Origin: Brumimicrobium oceani
GTDB lineage: Bacteria > Bacteroidota > Bacteroidia > Flavobacteriales_D > Crocinitomicaceae
Length of the DNA stretch: 64,000 nt
Reading direction: 5' to 3'
Assembly (NCBI RefSeq): GCF_003143775.1
Contig: NZ_QFRJ01000003.1
Location: 193,294 to 257,293 of the forward strand
The position numbers and the translations under genes were made by a program. Each line of letters begins with the position of its first letter. The first letter of the stretch is position 1. Positions 28,479-36,532 of the stretch are shown piece after piece. The notes beneath the pieces were generated by a model. The model worked only from the letters and a program-made list of their open reading frames with translations. It made no database searches and was not told the DNA's origin.

Positions 28479-30377
28479 TTACATTCTATTCGGTACTTCA
28501 ATCCCTAACAAACGCATTGCTGTAAGGATAACTTTTCCAGTATTTTGACTAATTAAAATTCTTGCATTTTTCAACGCTATATTTTCCTCTTTCATTACAC
28601 TAAAGGCTTGGTAGAAAGAGTTGTAGTTCTTCACCAATTCAAAAGTATAATTTGCTATTAAAGCTGGACTATAATTCTGCCCTGCTTCCTTAACCACTAA
28701 TGGGAATTCGCTTAATTGCTTGATCAACTCCTTTTCTGCAGGATTAATCGCCATTTCCTTTTCAGGATTTACCAAATCAACCTTGGTCATTAAGGAATTA
28801 ATTCTCGCATAAGCATATTGAATAAAAGGTCCTGTATTTCCATTTAGCTCAATAGATTCATCTGGATTAAATTTCATACGTTTTTGAGGATCAACTTTCA
28901 GCAAGTAATATTTCAACCCACCCATACCAATCATTTCGTAAAGGTTTTCGCGTTCTGCCTCTGTCATTCCTTCAATATGGCCACGTTCTTTTGTGCTTTC
29001 CTTAGCCATTGAAACCACCTCTTCCATCAAGTCATCGGCATCCACCACCTTTCCTTCACGAGATTTCATTTTACCATCAGGTAAATCCACCATTCCGTAA
29101 GATAAATGATAACAGTTCTTCGCCCAGTCAAAACCGAGTTTCTTCAAGATTAAAAACAAGACCTGAAAATGATAATCCTGCTCGTTTCCAACGGTATAAA
29201 TTATCCCATTCAAATTCGGATAGTCTTTAAAGCGATCTATTGCCGTTCCGATGTCTTGAGTCATGTAAACAGCAGTTCCATCTGCACGCAATACCAATTT
29301 TTCATCAAGTCCCTCATCTGTTAAATCCACCCAAACAGAGCCATCTTCTTTCTTAAAGAATACCTTTTTCTCCAATCCATCAGTCACCAAATCTTTTCCT
29401 ATAAGAAAGGTATCAGATTCGTAATAGATTTTATCAAAATCTACTTGCATTCTGTTATAGGTTGTTTCGAATCCTTTATAAACCCAATTATTCATGGTAG
29501 ACCATAACTTGTATGCCTCTGGCTCATTGGCCTCCCACTTCAACAACATTTCCTTAGCGTCTTTTGTTAATTGAGCGAACGGAACAGCAAACGCAGCTAT
29601 TTTTCTAAGAATAGCCGTTTTCTTTTTCTCATCTATTGCTTCTTGATAAGCTTTAAAAAGACCAGGAAGCTTTTCCTTTGCATCCTCTGGAGCATCTATA
29701 AAGCCATTTCTTTGCCATTGCTCCGCTATTGAAAATGCCTGAATCGTAACTTGCTTATCAAATTCAATATAGTATTTACCAACAAAATGATCTCCTTTCA
29801 TCCCAGTGGTCTCTGGAGTCTCTCTGTTCCCATTTTCATCTTGGCTTGCAAACTGCTCCCAAGCCACCATGCTTTTACAGATATGAATTCCACGGTCGTT
29901 AATGATTTGGGTTTTGACCACTTCGTGTCCATTTGCTTTTAGAATTTCAGACACACTATATCCCAAAAAGATATTTCTCATGTGGCCTAAATGCAGTGGC
30001 TTGTTCGTGTTTGGCGAGGAATATTCAACCATGTACATCTTACCTGACAATTCTGAAGCAAATCCAAACTTTTCATCTTTGGTCATATCGAAAAGCTCTT
30101 TTTTCCAAAAATCAGTTGTTAGATTGATGTTCAGAAAACCACTAACAACGTTAAAGCTCTCCACTTCTTCTAATTCTTCTTTGAGAAAGCGTCCGATATC
30201 CTCACCAACCACAGCTGGAGAAGACTTTAATATTTTAACAAATGGAAAGACAACCAAAGTCATATCACCTTCCACATCTTTTCTTGTCTTTTGAAATTGT
30301 ATTAATTTCTCGTCAATTTTCACTCCAAAAACCGACAGACTATTCTCCAGCAATAATGCTTTAATTTTGTTTTCCAT
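28479..30377 (-). CDS. argS: Arginyl-tRNA synthetase
   Basis: 632 residues, class Ia. An N-terminal Add1-type tRNA-binding domain is followed by the HIGH-type motif in SSPNTNKPLHLGHMRN, a KMSKS-like segment DGKMKSREGKVVDADDL, and a DALR anticodon-binding domain at the C-terminus (QYAYARINSL to LGIEVPNRM). It charges tRNA-Arg. The gene upstream on the same strand is an arginase, 11 bp away, and a glmU-like gene follows at 13 bp: one operon. No truncation. Confidence 0.96.
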   Translation of the reverse strand: MENKIKALLLENSLSVFGVKIDEKLIQFQKTRKDVEGDMTLVVFPFVKILKSSPAVVGEDIGRFLKEELEEVESFNVVSGFLNINLTTDFWKKELFDMTKDEKFGFASELSGKMYMVEYSSPNTNKPLHLGHMRNIFLGYSVSEILKANGHEVVKTQIINDRGIHICKSMVAWEQFASQDENGNRETPETTGMKGDHFVGKYYIEFDKQVTIQAFSIAEQWQRNGFIDAPEDAKEKLPGLFKAYQEAIDEKKKTAILRKIAAFAVPFAQLTKDAKEMLLKWEANEPEAYKLWSTMNNWVYKGFETTYNRMQVDFDKIYYESDTFLIGKDLVTDGLEKKVFFKKEDGSVWVDLTDEGLDEKLVLRADGTAVYMTQDIGTAIDRFKDYPNLNGIIYTVGNEQDYHFQVLFLILKKLGFDWAKNCYHLSYGMVDLPDGKMKSREGKVVDADDLMEEVVSMAKESTKERGHIEGMTEAERENLYEMIGMGGLKYYLLKVDPQKRMKFNPDESIELNGNTGPFIQYAYARINSLMTKVDLVNPEKEMAINPAEKELIKQLSEFPLVVKEAGQNYSPALIANYTFELVKNYNSFYQAFSVMKEENIALKNARILISQNTGKVILTAMRLLGIEVPNRM

Positions 30378-30388
30378 TTTTAATATAT

Positions 30389-31348
30389 CTATGCTTTCTT
30401 TTCAGCAACCTCAACAACTTCTTTCATTAAATAGTAGGCAACCTCTGCCATGTGATTCGTTTTTTCATCTAAGCATGGGTTTACCTCCACGAATTCAATA
30501 CACTTTACTTTTGGGTGAGCAGCATAGTGCCTTAACAATTCGCTTGCTTCATTTGGTGTTAATCCGTTTGGAACAGGAGTCCCAGTTCCGTGAGAAACAA
30601 TGTCAGGATCCATAGAGTCTACGTCAAAAGAAATATAAAGCTCATCACAATCGGCATATTTCTCCTCTAGTCGGTCAATTATTTTCTGTACTCCTTCTGT
30701 TCTGATCTCATCTACAGAAATATTCTTGATTCCTTTGCGTTCCATCAATTCAACCTCAGGAGTCTCAAGATCACGCAAACCAATAAAACCGAGATCTTGT
30801 GCCTCTATTTTAGGCGCTATTCCGCCTGTATTTTTTAATTCATTCCAAAATTTAATAGTATCCGGCACAGGGTCATTTTGTTTTGACTCTAAATTATCCT
30901 CATTCAATGCTGTAGCCAAAGGCATGCCGTGCATGTTTCCTGATGGAGTCGTATATGGCGTATGTAAATCTCCGTGTGCATCAATCCACAAAACCCCTAA
31001 TCTGTGCTGGGGATTTGCCACTTTCAATCCTGCTATTGTACCTCCTGCAGAACCATGATCTCCAGCAACCACAATTATAAAATCATTCTTTTTTCTTTCT
31101 CTACTTACTACTTCAGCAACATTTTTGTAGACCGTAGCTAAACCATCAGCTCTTTTCCCCCACTTATATTTGGTTGGCTGATCCAAAAGATGATTCATGG
31201 TTTTAACATAATGAATAGGATATTTAGAGAACAAAAAGTTCCCCGAATTATCATCTGCAACACGCATTGCTCCTGGTCCTAAACTTGCCCCACGAGTTCC
31301 TGCAGAAATTTCTGAATCATTGATGATATATGCTATTGATTTTGCCAT
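30389..31348 (-). CDS. Arginase (arginase/agmatinase family)
   Basis: 319 residues. Manganese ligands are visible in the family motifs: VVAGDHGSAGGT, LWIDAHGDLHTPYTTPSGN, and SFDVDSMDPDIVSHGTGTPV (about 220-240). The SGNMHGMPLA segment and the length are those of true arginases (Arg to ornithine and urea) rather than agmatinases, but substrate choice is inferred. It heads an operon with argS. A TATCTTCG -7-like box (complement of 31380-31387) lies upstream of its start. Confidence 0.85.
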   Translation of the reverse strand: MAKSIAYIINDSEISAGTRGASLGPGAMRVADDNSGNFLFSKYPIHYVKTMNHLLDQPTKYKWGKRADGLATVYKNVAEVVSRERKKNDFIIVVAGDHGSAGGTIAGLKVANPQHRLGVLWIDAHGDLHTPYTTPSGNMHGMPLATALNEDNLESKQNDPVPDTIKFWNELKNTGGIAPKIEAQDLGFIGLRDLETPEVELMERKGIKNISVDEIRTEGVQKIIDRLEEKYADCDELYISFDVDSMDPDIVSHGTGTPVPNGLTPNEASELLRHYAAHPKVKCIEFVEVNPCLDEKTNHMAEVAYYLMKEVVEVAEKKA

Positions 31349-31444
31349 AACAATTGTTTTCTTTGTTTTTTAGTTGGTGCGAAGATAAAAAAATCATAGT
31401 TAATATCTTAAAAAAGTAGAACAGGAATAACATCTGCCTTCAGA

Positions 31445-31478
31445 TTTGAATATTGCCATAAAATTTATTCTAAATTTG
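31445..31478 (+). promoter_or_regulatory. Bacteroidota-type promoter of the 31507 gene
   Basis: TTTG at 31445-31448 and TAAATTTG at 31471-31478, spacing 22, with the start codon 28 bases further on. Confidence 0.6.
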
Positions 31479-31506
31479 TATTAGAAAACACATCTTTTAA
31501 ATCCCT

Positions 31507-32139
31507 ATGAAGAAAATACTTTCATTCACCCTTCTTCTTTTTTTACTTTCCGCTTGCTCTTCACCAAAGGTCAGCATAGATAATTTCGAAGGAAAATTTA
31601 TATATACTATTTCAACTATCGAAGAAGAGGTTAATCTGTCAGATAGCACCAGCTACCAAATAGTTTACGCGAAAGACTCAATGCTGCGAATTGATAATTT
31701 TACACCCATTGGGAAACAGATTTACATAAAACACATCCCAAAGAACAAAGCCTACATCTTAATGGATGTAGGGATGAAAAAAGTGGCAATTCAAACCATA
31801 GCCGATAGTTCTGAAAATGCGGGTCGATATCTTTTTGAGCATGCGCGAGGAAAAGAAAAAATGGCCAATCGCAAAGCAAAAAAGATTCGTGTAACAGACA
31901 CCGTCTACGACACCACCTTCAATATGAATTATTTGGAAGAAATCCCTGCTAAATACGCTACAGCCATAGAAGGAATGCCAGGTCTACCTGCCCGGTACTC
32001 AATCAATGCCAATGGAACTTGGCTAAATTATGAAATTAACTCCGTAGAAGAACGCCCACTAAACATCGACCTGTTTGGAATACCTTCTGGATATGAAGTT
32101 ATCACATTAGACGAGTTTATTGACTTAATCAAAGACTAA
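31507..32139 (+). CDS. Lipoprotein, DUF4412-like
   Basis: 210 residues. Lipoprotein signal MKKILSFTLLLFLLSACSS, with the Cys at residue 17. The body (GKFIYTISTIEEEVNLS; SMLRIDNFTPIGKQIYI; KAYILMDVGMKKVAI) has the strand pattern of LolA/DUF4412-like periplasmic domains, in which a hydrophobic cup holds a lipid or protein tail; this is inferred. It precedes ftsK-lolA on the same strand with an 86-bp gap and its own promoter. Confidence 0.7.
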   Translation: MKKILSFTLLLFLLSACSSPKVSIDNFEGKFIYTISTIEEEVNLSDSTSYQIVYAKDSMLRIDNFTPIGKQIYIKHIPKNKAYILMDVGMKKVAIQTIADSSENAGRYLFEHARGKEKMANRKAKKIRVTDTVYDTTFNMNYLEEIPAKYATAIEGMPGLPARYSINANGTWLNYEINSVEERPLNIDLFGIPSGYEVITLDEFIDLIKD

Positions 32140-32225
32140 CAGTAAATTGTGAATACCCTTGGAGATACATCCCTTAATTAACAAATTCATTCCTTATATT
32201 CGCAGAATAAATCTGCAGCAATCGA

Positions 32226-34787
32226 ATGGCAAAGGGAAATGTATTAAAACAAAAAGATAAAAAGAAGAAGAATGAGCCTTCGTCTAAATCGAAAAAAGGC
32301 AAATCTTTATCTTCACTTTATGCAAAAGTAGACAGAAGAAAGGCAAAATCAATTAGTGGTGCTATACTTTTACTGCTTTCCATCTATTTATTCATCGCAT
32401 TTACATCCTATCTTTTCAGCTGGAAAGAAGACCAAGATTTAATTATTTCAACAACTTTTTTTGAATTTATTTTTGGTAGTCCAGACATTGAAGTTACAAA
32501 TTGGCTGGGTAAATTCGGGGCTTGGACCGCTCATTTATTCATGTTTAAATGGTTCGGAATTGCCTCCTTTGCTTTCAGTTTTTTACTTATGATATCTGGT
32601 GTGAGACTTCTGCTGAATATCAGAATTCTTCCGCTGCGTAAAACATTTCTAGTAACCTTCATTGGAATAATTTGGTTCTCTGCATTCTTAGGGCTTATGA
32701 CCACTAGGGTAAATTATTTAGGAGGTTCTTTTGGATACGCCACTAAGGAATGGTTAACTTCTGTCTTAGGTGTTTTTGGTGCTATTCTACTGATTCTAGT
32801 GCTACTGTTTGTGGCTATAGTTTCTTTATTTAATCCTGACTTTAAAGCAATATTTCAAAAATATTTTCCAAAAAAAGAAAACTCCGATTCAACTTTGGCA
32901 GACAATAACAGCTTTTCACAAGAAGAGGTTATACCATCAGAAAAGGAAGACGATGAAAGTAAAGCGTTGGAAGACGATTTTGAAGAAGAAGAATATGAAG
33001 TTACTTTCAAAGACGACAACTTAGATAAGCAGAGTACAGAAAACACTGAAGTAGAAGAAGATGATACTGAAACTATTGAAACGCCAGAAAAAGAAGTTAA
33101 AAGTGATGATAGCTTCGAAGTGGTAGAAAGAAAAGAAGAGCCTGAAAGCGAGATTATAACTCTAAAAAGCGAAATTTCAGAAAAAGATCCCGACGACAAT
33201 GAATTTTCAATTGAGGTAGCCAAAAGCGAAAAAGAACTATCGGATAAAGATTTAAATAAAAAAGCGGAAGATTTTGGCCCTTATGACCCAAAACTGGACT
33301 TGTCAAGCTATTCACTTCCTACCATTGATTTACTTCGAAAATTTGAAAGTAACCAGGGGGGAGTAACAAAAGAAGAGCTGGAAGCCAACAAGGACAACAT
33401 TGTAAATACGCTCGCAAATTACAAAATTGACATTTCAAAAATAAAGGCTACAATTGGTCCAACGGTAACCCTTTACGAAATTGTACCTGCTCCGGGAGTA
33501 AGAATTTCTAAGATTAAAAATCTAGAAGATGATATCGCTTTGAGCTTAGCTGCATTAGGAATTAGAATTATTGCTCCTATTCCTGGAAAAGGAACGATTG
33601 GTATTGAGGTTCCGAATAGCAACCCAGAAATTGTAAGTATGCGCTCTTTAATTGCGTCTGAAAAATTTCAAAGTTCTAAGGCCGAACTACCTATTGTATT
33701 GGGGAAAACCATCACCAATGAGACATTTACTTTCGACTTGGCAAAAATGCCTCACCTATTAGTCGCAGGAGCCACTGGTCAGGGTAAATCTGTTGGACTG
33801 AATGCAATACTTGTGTCCTTATTATATAAGAAACATCCATCCCAAGTTAAATTCGTTTTAATTGACCCAAAGAAAGTGGAGCTCACGCTTTTCAATAAGA
33901 TTGAGCGTCACTTTCTGGCGAAACTCCCAGATGAGGAAGAAGCAATTATTACAGATACTTCCAAAGTAGTGAACACCCTCAATTCATTGTGTATAGAAAT
34001 GGATGAACGTTATGATTTATTAAAATCTGCTCAAACAAGGAACATCATAGAGTACAACAATAAATTTATTGCCAGAAAATTAAATCCTGAAAACGGTCAC
34101 CGCTACATGCCCTACATTGTAGTATTGATAGATGAGTTCGCCGATTTAATTATGACTGCAGGAAAGGAAGTTGAACATCCAATTGCACGATTAGCTCAAC
34201 TTGCCCGTGCTATTGGTATCCACTTAATTGTGGCTACACAGCGTCCATCAGTTAACGTAATTACGGGAATGATAAAAGCCAACTTCCCTGCCAGAATAGC
34301 ATTTAGAGTGTTATCAAAAATAGATTCTAGAACTATACTTGACACATCAGGAGCAGATCAATTAATTGGAAAAGGAGATATGCTTATTTCTACAGGAAAC
34401 GAAGTCATTCGTCTACAATGTGGATTTGTTGACACCCCAGAAGTTGAGGATATTTGTGACTTTATTGGAAATCAAAGAGGTTATCCTGACGCGATGATGC
34501 TCCCTGAATATATAGGTGAAGGCGCTGAGGGAGCAAGCTTAGACGTCGACGATGAGTTGGATTCTAAATTTATTGAAGCTGCAGAAATTATTGTAACCCA
34601 TCAACAAGGTTCTGCCAGTCTACTTCAACGAAAACTTAAACTTGGCTACAACAGAGCAGGAAGAATTGTAGACCAACTTGAGGCTCACGGAATTATCGGC
34701 CCGTTCCAGGGAAGTAAAGCAAGAGATGTTCTCATACCTACAGACGAAGCACTGAACGAACACCTCAATTCACGAGGTTTACGTTAA
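32226..34787 (+). CDS. ftsK: DNA translocase FtsK/SpoIIIE
   Basis: 853 residues. Four to five membrane helices at about 40-215, a very acidic linker (about 225-350), then the RecA-like motor with Walker A GATGQGKSV (about 514-522) and Walker B VLIDEFAD (about 635), ATQRPSVNVITG, and a C-terminal winged-helix gamma domain (GSASLLQRKLKLGYNRAGRI) that reads KOPS-type sequences. It pumps chromosome dimers at the division septum. A lolA homologue follows, a common pair in Bacteroidota. Confidence 0.95.
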   Translation: MAKGNVLKQKDKKKKNEPSSKSKKGKSLSSLYAKVDRRKAKSISGAILLLLSIYLFIAFTSYLFSWKEDQDLIISTTFFEFIFGSPDIEVTNWLGKFGAWTAHLFMFKWFGIASFAFSFLLMISGVRLLLNIRILPLRKTFLVTFIGIIWFSAFLGLMTTRVNYLGGSFGYATKEWLTSVLGVFGAILLILVLLFVAIVSLFNPDFKAIFQKYFPKKENSDSTLADNNSFSQEEVIPSEKEDDESKALEDDFEEEEYEVTFKDDNLDKQSTENTEVEEDDTETIETPEKEVKSDDSFEVVERKEEPESEIITLKSEISEKDPDDNEFSIEVAKSEKELSDKDLNKKAEDFGPYDPKLDLSSYSLPTIDLLRKFESNQGGVTKEELEANKDNIVNTLANYKIDISKIKATIGPTVTLYEIVPAPGVRISKIKNLEDDIALSLAALGIRIIAPIPGKGTIGIEVPNSNPEIVSMRSLIASEKFQSSKAELPIVLGKTITNETFTFDLAKMPHLLVAGATGQGKSVGLNAILVSLLYKKHPSQVKFVLIDPKKVELTLFNKIERHFLAKLPDEEEAIITDTSKVVNTLNSLCIEMDERYDLLKSAQTRNIIEYNNKFIARKLNPENGHRYMPYIVVLIDEFADLIMTAGKEVEHPIARLAQLARAIGIHLIVATQRPSVNVITGMIKANFPARIAFRVLSKIDSRTILDTSGADQLIGKGDMLISTGNEVIRLQCGFVDTPEVEDICDFIGNQRGYPDAMMLPEYIGEGAEGASLDVDDELDSKFIEAAEIIVTHQQGSASLLQRKLKLGYNRAGRIVDQLEAHGIIGPFQGSKARDVLIPTDEALNEHLNSRGLR

Positions 34788-34865
34788 CAAAGGTAAACAT
34801 ACAAGTAAAAAAATATAGTTATTTTTGGCACAGTTTATGCAAAATCGATTTTAAATTTATAAAAT

Positions 34866-35504
34866 ATGAAATACTTAATTATAGCGGTTCTATTTATCTC
34901 AACTTCATTATTTGCGCAGTCAGATCAAAAATCAGATCAAATTCTAGACAACATGTCTTCCGAGATTAAAAAAATGAATTCATTTTATATTGAGTTCACG
35001 ATGAACGTTAAGAATCCCGCAACCGGTGAAAATTCCAATCAAAAAGGATTAGGTTACGTGAAAGGCGATAAATACTATGCTTCACTTGGACAAAATACAC
35101 TTGTTTCAAATGGTGTAAAGAATTGGACAATTGTAAAGGAAGAAAAGGTTACTTACCAAAGTGATGTTGACCTTGAAAGTGATGAATCAATGAATCCAAA
35201 AAAATTAATGACAATTTGGGAAGAAGGATTCAAAAATAAATACGACCAAGAAATTCAAATGAATGGAAAAAAGACTCACCAAATAAGTCTATTCCCTCTA
35301 GATCCAAGTAAAGTAAACTATCATACTATAACTTTATACATCGAAGCAAGTAATAACGAATTACAAAAAGCAATTATGAAAACTAAAGATGGAAGTACAA
35401 TGACCTACACCATAGATAAGTTTGAAAAGAACAGTGCTGTTACAGACAGTAAATTCGTTTACAATCCAAAGAACTTCCCAGGTTATCAGCTCATCAGAGA
35501 TTAA
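34866..35504 (+). CDS. lolA: LolA-like outer-membrane lipoprotein carrier
   Basis: 212 residues. Signal peptide MKYLIIAVLFISTSLFAQ, then the LolA fold pattern: SEIKKMNSFYIEFTM, GLGYVKGDKYYASLG, NGVKNWTIVKEEKVTYQSD and a C-terminal strand pair. LolA carries lipoproteins across the periplasm from LolCDE. A TATTTTTG -7-like box at 34820-34827 suggests it can be transcribed apart from ftsK. A clear terminator follows. Confidence 0.85.
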   Translation: MKYLIIAVLFISTSLFAQSDQKSDQILDNMSSEIKKMNSFYIEFTMNVKNPATGENSNQKGLGYVKGDKYYASLGQNTLVSNGVKNWTIVKEEKVTYQSDVDLESDESMNPKKLMTIWEEGFKNKYDQEIQMNGKKTHQISLFPLDPSKVNYHTITLYIEASNNELQKAIMKTKDGSTMTYTIDKFEKNSAVTDSKFVYNPKNFPGYQLIRD

Positions 35505-35511
35505 AAATTTA

Positions 35512-35549
35512 AAAGCAAATTTCTTTCAGTGAAGAAATTTGCTTTTTTT
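35512..35549 (+). terminator. Rho-independent terminator after lolA
   Basis: Perfect 14-bp stem AAAGCAAATTTCTT (35512-35525) with 35532-35545, loop TCAGTG, then a T run to 35549. Confidence 0.9.
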
Positions 35550-35699
35550 ATTGCTTTAATTGGTTCAGAAAATAATATATTTGTGCACAAATCAGCAATT
35601 TAGCAATTTAGCAATTAAACTATTTCGATCAACGTACACAATTTAACCATTTACAAACATTTTCACCCCTTTAAATCAATAGCAAAACAATAAAAAATC

Positions 35700-35726
35700 T
35701 TGACAAAGTAAAATTGTTTATATTTG
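35700..35726 (+). promoter_or_regulatory. Promoter of wza-wzc
   Basis: TTG at 35700-35702 and TATATTTG at 35719-35726. The -7 box contains the TTG at 35724 that could otherwise be taken as a start, so translation must begin at the ATG at 35745. Confidence 0.6.
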
Positions 35727-35744
35727 TCCCCTGAAATAAATTTT

Positions 35745-36527
35745 ATGTACAAATCCATATCACTTATAATTATCCTAATCAATGTTCTGTTGTTTAGTTC
35801 CTGCGGTACACACAAAAAAATGGTGTATTTTCAAACAGATCAAACAGATAGTACAGCGGTAGAAAATTCACAATATACACCCACTTTTAAGCCAGATGAC
35901 TTCTTGGCTATTGTTGTTACTGCCAATGATCCAAACAGCGTTGTCCCATTCAACTTCCCAGTGTCGGGTAACACTCAGCCTGCTCAAGCAGGATATTCCT
36001 CTGGTGCGCCTGCAAGAACAGGATACTTAGTAGATCCCAATGGATTTGTTAACCTACCTATTTTAGGTAAAATAAAATTAGGTGGACTGAACAGAACTGA
36101 AGCTACTGATTTATTAGAGGAAAAAATGAGTGCTTTTTTACAAAGCCCAGTAGTGAACATACAAATCCAAAACTACAAGGTTACTGTTTTGGGTGATGTT
36201 AAAAAACCAGGAACCTATACCATTCCAAATGAGAGAATAAGTATTTTGGAAGCCATTGGCTTATCAGGTGACTTGGACATTACTGGAGTTAGAAATAACG
36301 TACTCGTGATTAGGGATGAAAACGGTGAAAAAAAACAGTACAGGGTGGACTTAACTACGGACCAAGTGCTCACTTCACCTGTATTTTATTTGGAACAAAA
36401 TGATGTTGTTTATGTAGAACCAAATAACGCAAAAAGATCACAAGGAACATTTTGGAGATCTTCAGGAGGAATAATTATATCCTTGACTTCATTAGTTATT
36501 ACTACTATCACTTTAATCACTAATTAG
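35745..36527 (+). CDS. wza: Polysaccharide export lipoprotein (Wza-like)
   Basis: 260 residues from the ATG at 35745. Lipobox FSSCG near residue 19, then a Poly_export domain (YTPTFKPDDFLAIVVTA, GYLVDPNGFVNLPILGKIKL) and an SLBB domain (VTVLGDVKKPGTYTIPNERI), with a C-terminal hydrophobic helix that would span the outer membrane. It forms the export channel for capsule or exopolysaccharide and pairs with the Wzc-like kinase 5 bp downstream. No glycosyltransferase or flippase genes follow. Confidence 0.9.
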   Translation: MYKSISLIIILINVLLFSSCGTHKKMVYFQTDQTDSTAVENSQYTPTFKPDDFLAIVVTANDPNSVVPFNFPVSGNTQPAQAGYSSGAPARTGYLVDPNGFVNLPILGKIKLGGLNRTEATDLLEEKMSAFLQSPVVNIQIQNYKVTVLGDVKKPGTYTIPNERISILEAIGLSGDLDITGVRNNVLVIRDENGEKKQYRVDLTTDQVLTSPVFYLEQNDVVYVEPNNAKRSQGTFWRSSGGIIISLTSLVITTITLITN

Positions 36528-36532
36528 CAGAT

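Noticed and set aside
35594-35617. Three 8-bp AGCAATT(T/A) repeats before wza
   Set aside because: Too short to interpret; likely simple slippage.
35724-35744. TTG-initiated extension of wza
   Set aside because: The TTG is inside the -7 promoter box; the ATG at 35745 starts the lipoprotein signal.
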